In this document: positions 11,101 through 23,100 of the stretch, piece after piece | Numbering within the stretch: the stretch's first letter is position 1 | Layout of the letters: the number at the start of each line of letters is the position of its first letter | Source of the DNA: Paracentrotus lividus | Lineage: Eukaryota; Echinodermata; Echinoidea; Camarodonta; Echinidae | Direction: 5' to 3' | Assembly (NCBI GenBank): GCA_940671915.1 | Contig: CALNVZ010003426.1 | Location: 31,482,712-31,546,711, forward strand | DNA: 64,000 bases | Made by a program: the position numbers and the translations under genes | Notes under the pieces: generated by a model | The model's database searches: none | What the model was told of the DNA's origin: nothing | Seen by the model: only the letters and a program-made list of their open reading frames with translations

Positions 11101-14100
11101 TTTAAATGTATTATATACTCTAAAACATGAAACTTCCGCGGATAGGAGTAGACATCCTTTTCGTGTGCACAAAACTATCACGCTACCATGAAAAATCATG
11201 ACTATATCAAATAAACTTTCCCAAGGATTTCATTGTGACTCCTTACAAAATTTGTGACAGCAAAATGCTTGAGAAAATTTACAGGGTAGTGTTTCACATG
11301 CCCAAGAACATCTCAATACACTCAAAGGTACTTTAGATAATTTCCCCTGTTTCCAGCAGCTAACCTGATAATGTGCTGAAATATTAAAGGGATTTTCTCC
11401 TTACTTTACCAATTTACTTCGACTCGACCAAGAGTAGCAATGAAAGCTAGACTATCTAGCCCACATTGTGTGTGGGCCATATCGGATACAGCATGTATTA
11501 TAAAAGTAGAGTGGAGGGTACTTACACTATCCCTTGATGTATCTGTATCCCCTGTAGCTGAGCTGGAGGTAGAGAAGCTGTCAGTTCTTTGGTTCTCAAT
11601 GTCTAGCAACATATCCATATCAACTGAAACAAAGAAATGGATATGACCATATTAGTCCACAAGAACTTCGTCAAAAATTTAACACATGAGGCCATCCCCA
11701 AAGTGTACCTATGCACACTTGAAGAGTTTTAATTTCGTAAGTGAAAAAAATGAAATTAGAGGGTGATGGAAAAATGTCTGTACTTTAATTTACAATATTA
11801 GTGACTTATTAGTAAGACCAAAATTTCCAGAAGAGTTAATTCTGCAACAGAATCAACTTGATTCATTTCACAATGCATATAATCAGTCAATTAGATTAAA
11901 ATAATGATACTCCAAAGTTTGTTTGTTTTGTTTTTTTAGCTTGCCAGTTTCAAGAATTCTTTCTATATAACCCTTAATTAAATCAAAAGTTTAGTTTGGG
12001 GGGTAAATTAGCACTTGTACCATCACCAATACTACATCCGATAAACAAAACCACAGGGACAGATTAAATATATCTTGGAATGTGCTCAGAGAATCAATAC
12101 CATTACCCAGGTTGACACTCAACATTTGCCAAATAAACCAATAACAATACAAACCATAAATTAACAATAGCACCTACAGTACAAAAACGATTTAAAGCTT
12201 AAACGATTACCTCTCCCATTGATGGCTGCCATCTCCTGTACATGGTAAAACCTGGACAATCTCTGGTTCATATCATCTATTGTCTTATCCTACAGGAACA
12301 ATAAAATATAACAACTAAATGTAATCAAACTTTCTACTAACATTACATACTACAACATTTCACAAGAGTGTCAAAATGTTGAGAAAAAATATGCGCTTCG
12401 GGGTTTCATTCCCATGAAGAACAATTCAATAGTATATTGTTATCAATTGCATTAACCCTAATAAGACTGGGGTGTTTTGGTAGCTGTCAAGATTGGGGGG
12501 GGGGCCAAGATGCCCCCCTCCCCCCAAGATCTTGGCCGCCGATAATGCGACCGCGCCAAAAATTTGCATGATGGTAGTGTGTCATGTAATCTACAAGACT
12601 GCGTTGTTAATTTTTGCGAAATAATATCGATTTATTTTATATGAATTAATTATGCTAATTTATGCATGAAATCATACTTTTTAATCTAACTGAAAAAATA
12701 AAGCTCCTAGAATGCTAATTTTGTGTATCATTATTCCTTATAGCATTCCTAACAATTGTACTAGGAAAAAATTCTAGTATCGAAATTAATTTCTGATGTA
12801 TTTTATTGTTTTATGAATTTCTTATGTATTTCCTTGTTTTTTCAACCTTTTGTTTTTCTTTGTTTCATTCACAAAAATTACTGAAGAACCATTTTGAAGC
12901 ATTATAATGCTAAAATAAATTGATTTCAGCCAATGAAAGTGAAAATAATCATATCTTTATGAATAAGGTGAGAAAACTCCATTTGCATTGACTTTGTACA
13001 CAAAATCACGTTTTTGAGCCGTTTTCGGTCTGACGGATATTTTTGAAAATCGTGCAGCGCCTTAACGGTATGACCGATTTTCGCGAAAATGGTTTCAAAA
13101 GATGCGCGAGACTTGAAAGTATAAAGTCAGCACGCGGCGCGATCAAAAAATTTCGCGCGGCAGAATGGTCACGGAAAATGTCGAGGGGGGCCATGATGGC
13201 CCCCCCCCCAGTCTTTTGAGGGTTAAATCTATTATTTCTTGTCCCCTTCATTGGACCTTTTCATGAAGAATTGAACAACTGTTTTATGCAATCTGCCAAT
13301 TTTGTATTATTGAACATTATTAACTGCTGTGAAACTCTTCATGAGTAAGGGTGCTAGATATAAATTGTATAAAACATTCCGTCTAGCAATGGACACAATT
13401 CATATCAAAGGGCTTACTTTTTCGGCTTATTTCTCATTTAAATGTGTTTTATTTATGGAATGTGTCTGGATGATATATCATATATTTGGGATATCAAATG
13501 TTTAGTGGAAGTTAGAATTCTAATGTGAATGAAAATATGCAATTCCGCCATTACAAGAAAAAATGAATTAAGGTTATTAAGCAATAGCTTGATCTCACCT
13601 TTTCTTTGTTGCCAGCTATCAAAGAATCCACAGCAATTTTGAGCTTCTCCTTTTCAACTTCTACATATTAAGTAAAAACAAAGTAATCAGAAGTTAGCAT
13701 CTATGAAGTGAAAATCTTTAAAAGAACATTGAGTGTATACTTTAAAAAGGCCACATGTCTCTAAACTTATGCTTTTACATATTTCGCTCAATAGAACTTT
13801 TATAATGAGAAAGATAGCACAGTAAAATCTCCATCTTTTTTATCACAGAATTCTCAAATTCCTGACCCAACTCCAAATCAAATACAAAGTTTGATAAGAT
13901 TTATGTTATAATATTGAACATACCTTCATCAAGAGTTTTGACTTTCTTGGATTGAAGATCATCCAGGAGAGCCTGCAGAAAGAGAAAGAGAGAAATTTCA
14001 TTGTTCTGATTCAAAATCACTTGCATACATGTACATTGTGTAGGATCTTATCATATATTCAGGGTTTGATAAATAAACTATTAAGTGTATTTGATTTAGT

Positions 14101-17100
14101 GTAAAGAGAAAATTTTCAATGCTTATTAAACTATTTAACCCTAAAGCCACCCCAACAACCCTTTAGCTGACTCCTCAAGCCACTTTTTTTTTTCTTTTGG
14201 GGGGGGGGGGCTCAACACAGCTCTACAAACAGCCTAAACCCAACTTTGACATTTCTTCTCAAATTCCCTCTAACTGCTCATCCATTTATTTTATTTTTTT
14301 TTTAGTTGCAGGAGGCATACACACAACTTTAACACATATCCTCTGAGTGCTTAATGGGTTAATCTGATTTTAAAAATTTTCTCATTTTTTTTTTTTTAAT
14401 GTTAAATCTAACTACGTGTTTCTGAAAGGAAGTTAACATTAGCTGTTATAATTGTGTTTTTAACATTCGAAGCTTATTATGTTAAAAGATTGATTCCAGT
14501 TAATTTTAAACCATCTTTCTCAAAAGTGCATCATGAACTACAGGTACATCATCATATAAAAAGAGTGTGATTTAAAAAATAAAAAAAGCATTTATAAACT
14601 GTAAATCATTACAATTCAAATCTATTTCTTGCATTTAGATTTTAGAACTTATAAAAATGCAGCATTCTTAGCTTTGAAAAGGTGAAACGGGTAAGAACCA
14701 TGATGGTTGCATCTAAACTCATAATGCAAAAAAATCAAAGTATTATATTAAATATAACTGTAAAATTCATCTTCCCTCCACAGAAAACATGATAACCGAA
14801 ACCTTGATTAATAAAATTTGGAGAAAAAATCAAAATCAAAATAAAGAAAATGTGAAACAAAACAAAATGTGTTATGTATTTCTAATTTCAAAAAAAAAAA
14901 GAAAATATAACATCAGCCTTGAAAAAAAAATGAATAACTCAATTACTGGAATCTGAAGAGGGTGAAATGAAATAAACAAGGAAATGCAAATTTTTCACAG
15001 AGAAGGAAAATTTGTTGAAATGAGAAACCATACATCAGAGAATGCACAGGGTCTGAATCCATGCATGATCCAGAGTGTAGAAGTGATACTGTATTCGTGA
15101 AAATATTCATGGTACATTAATTTTCGCGGATTTCGCGCAAAGAGCGACAGGCACAAACACCCGCAAATATATAGGCATGATTTCCTATGCATGTATTGAA
15201 TGGGTTCAACTGCCAGCTTATGAACAAGCAGCGCGAGTTCATGAACCTGTGAACATGTTTTGAGGCCGCTCAGCGCGAAAATTTAATCCCGTGAAACTAA
15301 CAGCGAATACAGTATTGGATGCCATCCACTGAATGGGTTCAGCATTCATGCTTGTAATACATACACACTCCATACGGCGCAGTCACATGTACTACGCAGA
15401 GCCAACGCGCAGTATGGACGGAGTGTGCGTTCCTTATGCATCAAAGCCAACGATATGCATTTGTTGCGTATTTTAATATGTGTTGTCTATGTATAGGCCC
15501 TACGCTCTATAGGCACGTTGTCGGCAATTTTCACAAATTTCAATGCGCTGAACTTGCGTTGTGTACATGTGACTGCTGCATCAGACCGGGAAGCAAACAG
15601 TCTCATATAATGCTGTATTCCATCCAGCTGCAGTCATTTTAACAATCCATATGTCCATTGTAAAGTATTCATTATTAATATCATTTTGTTATCTGAGAAG
15701 TAGACATACATTAAATCTGCATACATGTATTGTATCCACTATATTGAACTTCACTGCTATTTGCAGTTAAAAAAGAATAATCTCCAATCATAAATGAGCC
15801 GAATAAGTAAAAAGTGTGGATAATCTCAGTTTACAATGTACAGTATTCCGTAGTAAAAGGTTGTTAAGGGCAGGTACATGTACCACAACTATCAATACGA
15901 TTTGTCAATGGTAATTCAATGCTGCATGGCATAAAATGCTATTTGTTTTTTTTGTTTTACTTTTAAAAACTAAATGTTAATGCCAAATATACGTATAACT
16001 GCAGCTATATATATTTTTTTTTTTACAAGTGAGACAAAACATCATTAAACTAGAAACTATCATCATTCCAGGGGTCAATATTTAAATCTATAATCATAGA
16101 AGCCATATCAGGAACATTCGGCCAGGAATACTGACAAGAAATGCAGTTAGTAGGACAAAGATATCATAAATAAAAAATATGTTAGTGGACAGAACTATGA
16201 TTGGTACAAATATTTTCTAGACTTTTATTATTGTTCTCAAACTAGGCCTCTACATCTAAATCACAATAAGTGAAAAACCTAACTATGTAAGAATCGCAGT
16301 TAAGCATCACATATTCACACTGAACTATTTTGGTTAAACTATGAACAACTATCATCATAATCTTGGTTATTGATAATCTTCACTGTTAAGTCTCCTATAT
16401 TGAAAACATTCATCCTCATCCTATCGAATCAGTTTTAGGTGAGAAGCAATGTCATATAGATATAGCTATTAAAGGCCTAAAGGGCATTGATCCATATAAT
16501 GCTACTAACAGGTAATGCCTTCATGCTCTCAACAGACAGCTCAATCCTTTCAACCTTTTCTGTCATTTTTAGAAGACATGATTTCACAAAAATATTGTCT
16601 TGAAGTAGTGCAATAGAACAAGCCAAATTACTGCTAGCTCTTATCTTTATTTCTTCATGTGAAGAAACTTAACAGCTCTATTTGTTAGCTGTTACTATGC
16701 TGTTCACTTACTGGGCGAATAGACTTTTGGAACAACCGTCTCCTTGGTTTACGAGGTTTCTGTTATTGGAATACAAATTAAATCTTTACATGTATTTTTC
16801 AAAACATTGGAAATAGCCAGGGGAACTAAGATATACAATGCTGCAGTCCCACAAGAAGTATTACTATCGATGCTCTTCATTCATTTTATCTTACGCGGTT
16901 TGTATTTCATACATGTACCTGCAATTGTACCAGAAAGTTTACCAAGACATGTTGGAAAAGACCAGCATGTTCGACAAGTCTATCGGAGACCAAACAGAAT
17001 GTTTGAAAAAGTTGCTCCCAGCTGTGCTAAATAAAAATCCAGTCATATTCCAAATCCCCTGAAATCCTGGAGAATCAGGTACATGCATTATGTCTATTAT

Positions 17101-20100
17101 TTGTCCAACTTATATTTGATATGGGTTGGATAACACAAAAAAAGAAATTGAAGTGTTTACCAAAATATTTTGCTATTATACCTGGCTCCCAAAGGAAAAC
17201 AAATGAAGGCAAATACAGACTACCCCTATTATAAAGAGAACAGATACATCAAGATTTCTTTATAACGAGGCAGTTCTCCATTCCCAATTTCAAACATGCA
17301 AATGGGTCTCTGTGTCTAAGTGTTCAGTATAGAGAGATTTTGCTGTAAACAAATAATTGGCTCTGTCCTAAGCACTTAGAATAGTAAACTTGGGTAATAT
17401 ATTGCCTAATTAAAACCCTGACACAGCATCCTAAAGGAACCCAATAAACTACCTGTACAATATCTTACCCCAGTGCTGAATCAGGATGGTTAAAATAAAT
17501 ACAAAACAAAAGATTAAGAAAAAGTTTCATTCATAAGAGAAATTTAAAGGGTGACTGAAAGCACGGCATTCCAGGGGGTGTGCAACATTCCAAGAACGCA
17601 ACACAAGAGGGCGCACTCACATGGCTGTACCGCAGACGAGCCTTGAGCTCTGCTGTCTCCGTCTGTGACCTAACTAGCTTGACCTTCCAGGAAATGGTAG
17701 GAATTGTGGGTAATGACATTGCTTCACATTTAGCAACCAGACAACAAAATAACAGACATTTAGATCTTCACTTTTACATTGAACTACTTAAGAAATATTA
17801 GACCTCCACAGATATCGCTTTTAACTTTTTGTGGACACCCTACTGTGTATATTCACTATTATTATTATATACGATTCATGGTTATCATTATCAATGTCTC
17901 CTTGTGTTATAACATAAATGTAACTATGCTCTTTGGGCATTGGATACCATCATCGTAAAGTATAGTACAACTCTGTACTTCTTAACTATACATTTAATGT
18001 ATGGTTGGTAAAACAACATTTCCAGTGTGCAAACTTCAAAATGTGCCAAAAATAAGCCAACATCCAATACATTTGAAGTTTTTGAGAACCCAAAATATAA
18101 TCTACCAAGCTAATTTGCTGAAGTGTAAAAGTTGGTTTGATCATGTTCCTTTTTGTTTTTGTTTTAGTTTTTTTTATTGGGAAGGAGGGGTTGCCCTAAA
18201 AGCAAATGGTTTCCAACAATAAAAGTATATATTTTATAATGTTCATTTTTTTACATGACCATGCATTGCATAACCTACCTGTGTTTCCATGTACTTTTCT
18301 TGCCATTTATGACACTCTGCTTGCAGCTCACTAACAATTTTCTGTAATTAAAAAAAATACATGTAATGTTACAAAATCAAGATTTTAAGAAAATTAAAAA
18401 CTGTTTAAATTAAGGTTCTTTTAAAGTTGTGTTTAGTTTTGTTCTGGTAATATCATAACAAAAAAGGTTCTCATTGCTTATTAACAGAAATTACACAGAA
18501 TGTTTTCAATAAGAATGAATAATATCTGCCAGATTACATTGATATGCTCTACTGTACAGGTATAATAGGTGAGTTACATGTAGGAATCATTGTGTATGGA
18601 AACAATTACGATTACCAGAACTCAAGCTTTATAATAAAAATATGGAGTTCTTTACCCTTCTTTACCAAGGCTACCAAATTTCATGGACATAACATTCTAG
18701 GAATTACTTCTTCCCTGTTGTCTTTGAAAATTCATTATATTCATAGGATTTCAGTTATGATAGAAAGAGATTATTCACTATAATGAACCTGGGGCTCAGA
18801 TACTGTACCATCCCTCAATGGGGAGATGAGAAGAATTAGGACAGGCAGTAGAAGAGGATTATTTTTTAAGGTTAAACGAATGGTATTATTTTTAAGGCAG
18901 GTTTTAACTTAGTGCTATGATTTCTGAAGTGGGTTTTATCAAATATCTTTGACAAGCCAACATCAATACACACACATGTTCATCATATAGCAATGGCCAT
19001 GTAAAGCGTCTTCAACCTTTTTTACAGGTGATGAAACCGTGAAATGTGCAAAATGAAGGAAAATCTCAGCTTTGTCTGTGCTCGATTCTAACCACATTTT
19101 AGTTGATAAAACTGTATTTTGATGCAGCGTTTTTTGCGAGTTTGGACTAGGTGGGGCTATTCATAAGAGCTAAAATTTCATGATTTTCATAATGTTTTAA
19201 TTTCAAATTCTTTTAAAACAACAATTAGAAAACAACGGTCATTTGATGCAATTTGAAAATCATGTCCATTTGGTGTAATTTAATTCAAGAATTCTATACA
19301 ATTCTATAAAATTCCATAATTGTATATAATTGTCAGTGTACAAAGTCCTTCCCTTTGCTGTGACGGAGCTATAATGAAGAGTGTTATCTCATTCGCTAAA
19401 CATTGTGGAGGTGCCATGGGAGAGGTCACTTCATTTGGATAACAAGGGTTCAAATCCAATCCACAGCACTAGGGTCCTTTGGCAAAAAATTAACCTTCAG
19501 TTTGCCACACTCAACCCAGGTGAGGTAAATGGGTACCTGGTATGAAGAAACATTGAAATGCTTGAGTGCCTTATCCTGTAATGCCAGGGAGATAAGAGTT
19601 TGCATTTTATGTCCTCGGGTAAAGCTTTTCTATATATCTGACAAATATTACTACACTAACCTGACTCTGTTGATATTTGGACATCAATTTGCTCATTTCT
19701 TGCTGCTGTTCCTCAATTTTAGACTGAAATGGGAATGAAAGAAAATCAAAATATTTGTTAATGAATTCCATTGACTTGGCAAATCATTGTAAGAAGAGTG
19801 GCTCAGAGGAAAAGCTAAAAATCTTTTCAAGATATTCACAAATAACCTTGAATTCACACACAATAAGATGCAATTCTTTTGACGGTTGTACTGTACAATA
19901 GCAATTATCAATGTTCCATTAGTATTATGTAAGGCTTTCTTTTAGGTCTAGTGTGAAACATCACTGGAGAGTCAGTCACATAGGTTCAATTCCCGGATAC
20001 CTCATTAAAGTCTTTTGTCAAGACAATGATAGATATTTCCCACATGCAACATATGTGTAGTAAGGATGGTATCTCACTTCGCGGAAACTACTTTGAAACG

Positions 20101-23100
20101 GTTTTGAAACTACATGGAGATGGTTTTTGAAACTTGTCGTGGAGACGTCTCCGAGATGTCTCCGCGACGTTTCATGAGTCGCTAAAACTACTTTGAAACG
20201 GTTCTTTGAAACTGCTTTGAGGCAGTTTTTTGAAAATTGTCGCGGAGACGTCTCTAATACTTTTTATCCGTCGCGGAAACGATTCCGGAGACGTCTCCGC
20301 GAAGTGAGATACCACCCTCAGTCTCAGGGAGGATTACACTTGCCAGAGCTAAAGGTGGGGTACTAATGTCCAAAGCTAGATGTAAATGGATAGGTACAGA
20401 CATTATAATCATGAACAGATATTATTCTATATGTAACTATGTAAAAGTACCTCAGCCATAATAGCACGCTCTCTGACTACGAGTGTCTCATTCTCTACAG
20501 AGTCCAGTCTAGCCTTGAGTTTAGAAGCTTCTACTGCATAGTTCTGCTGGCTCTGTTCCAGTTCACAGTGGATCTCAGATTCCTGTCATTATAAAGAAAG
20601 AAAGAAAAACAAACATATAGGAGATATTGAAGAAGATACTTTTAAGAAAATGAGAAAAGATATGTACTCGGGGTTCTTACCATGCACTGCATATCACCCT
20701 CCCTGTCAATGTTTCATAGAAATAAAAATCATTAAGGGAAAATTCTTGCTCAGAAAACGTAATACATGTACACTGCTCAGGTCCCCTCAAAACAACCCCA
20801 TGGTGTGTAGCAAGCCAACTGTATGGCTGAGGACCTTGATTATTAAATGAGTCAGAATGAGGAGGACTTATTTGTTTCTACTTGGCATCATCATATGTAC
20901 TTTTATACGTACAAGCATTGTATGAGGTAGGGGAAGTAGCGGAACTCCCTTTTTTAATTCAAGCTGTTACAGTGTGATGGTCTGAAGGAATGTACCTAGA
21001 TTTGAGAATCTTGGAAAGAGTATAAAAGCTGGTGATTATACTCATTTCAAGGTATATTTAATTGATTTTGTTTGAATAATGAGACACCATATTATAAACA
21101 AAGTCCTGTGTCCAACACTGGACTGGTGTAATACAGTTCCATATACTTTAGTGACCCCAAAAGAAGAGAAGAATATTATAAACAGTACCCAAATCACCTG
21201 GGCTTGTACATGTATACTTGCAAGTGACATATTTTATCTTTATGGTTGTAGGTTCACGTACAGACATTTTCATGATCTTTGACTAGGTAGGAAATAGCAT
21301 GAGGTAATTATTTTGTAATGTTTTCATTGCCATAAATTGCTTTATATCGTATTGAAAATTTTTGTGTGTACTGTTTAGATTTGCAAAATTACATTAATCA
21401 AGTTAAAACCTGGCATTGAATACAAGCCAATGAATCACTCCATTGATGTGTCTGTAATGTATAGCTACATACTTGGAGTAACTTAGTCTCAGCATCAGAC
21501 AGTTGTTGGTTCTTCTTAGCGCAGGCATACTCCAGCTCATGTATCTTCTCATTCTGAGCCTCTATCTGATCTGTCAAGACATTCACCTACAATTTAAAAA
21601 CAATTAGGCAAACAAAAAGTCAAATACATTTACATTTTCTAAAGAGATCATGGTAAAATGGAATAGCATCATACAAAATACAGGCCATACAGAATACTCC
21701 AAACCCAGTCTACCTCGGGGTCACCCTAGATCGCTCCCTGACCTACAAGAATCATATCTTGAAGACAAAGAAGAAAGTCAGTGCCAGGAACAGCATACTG
21801 AAGAAGCTAGCTAATTCGAAATGGGGTACTGATGCAAGCACCATCCGCACAACAGCCCTTGCCCTTTGCTACTCAGCTGCAGAATATGCCTGTCCTGTGT
21901 GGGGTAGATCACCCCATGCTTCAAAGATAGACCCATCACTCAACAGTACATGCAGGGCCATAACAGGTTGCCTGAAACCAACCAAGGTAGACGATATCTA
22001 CATCCTGAGTGGCATCGCCCCTCGTCACATCAGGAGGCATGTTCTCTCCCAAAAAGAGAAACTTAAGCAAGAAAATGAAAGACCCCCCCCAAAACTCCCC
22101 CCAAAAAAAAAACCCCCCTTCCCTCTTTCAACGCCATGCCTGCAATTAAGCGCTTAAGATCTAGGCACAGTTTCCTTCATTCTATCGTTCCCCTGAACCA
22201 AGAGCCCTCACAACCGTAGGCTAGACCTTTGGCAGGGCTCAACATTAAGGGGCGCCGCGGCCGCCCGGCGGCGCCTATTTCACCTACCAGGACCCCTCAA
22301 ATCAGAGGAATTATCAAAAAGTAGTTGCCCGAATTGACCCTCAGAATTTTTTGCAGGCATAGTAAAATTTGGAATGTAACACTATGTATGTAGGTATTAA
22401 AATATTTGATGACTATTTCAAACAACACAAAATGTGATTATTAAAAACTAATTTTCAAGTAAAAATATCAGAGCAGAAATGATCCTGATATTTTTAACCG
22501 CCGATGACTGTGTCCAGTCCATGTGTGCTAATTGGTGTAGAGTGACACTTTTTGAAAGTTTTGCTCAATGGTTTTTAAGGTTAAAATTGGTCTTGGGGTC
22601 CAGTTTCTCAAAGAGATGAGCATTTAGAAATATGAACTTGAAACCTATTACCTCAGTAAACATCTGAAATTTAGTTTTCAAAAAGTAAAAAAAGATCGAT
22701 TTTTGAAAGTTTTTCCTGCATGTTGTTTAGCATGAACTGTGTTGCATGCCTTCCAAAGTCTTGGGGCATAATCTGGCAGAGAGAGCCTCGGGCAGCAGGT
22801 GCATTTCGGAAGTTCTTAAACTGGAAGGGGCTTATCTTATCCTCTTTAACAAGTGATGCAGTGATTGTCTGATGAAATCAATTATCTTAGCATTACTTTT
22901 GGTGAAAATGGGTGATGATTTTTTATTTTTTTTTTATTAAACTAGACCACAGAAAAAGTTCAGTATTTACCAAGTTTTCTCATTTTTTTTTTACACATCT
23001 TTTTTGGATGTCAATTTTTTCATTTCGGAAAAATATGTTCATGCTTTGATTTGCAGCATAATTAACTGACAGCATACATTTGATGATAATTGGTGTATTG

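Noticed and set aside
16463..16672. Minus-strand open frame with helical-looking residues (TEKVERIELSVESMKALP) between exons 9 and 10
   Set aside because: Attractive as a coiled-coil exon, but no acceptor/donor pair gives the required phase 0 to 0, and the liprin-beta model is continuous without it.
19440..19470. GGTTCAAATCC considered as part of a tRNA gene
   Set aside because: No cloverleaf arms or anticodon stem can be built around it; the SINE core downstream explains it better.
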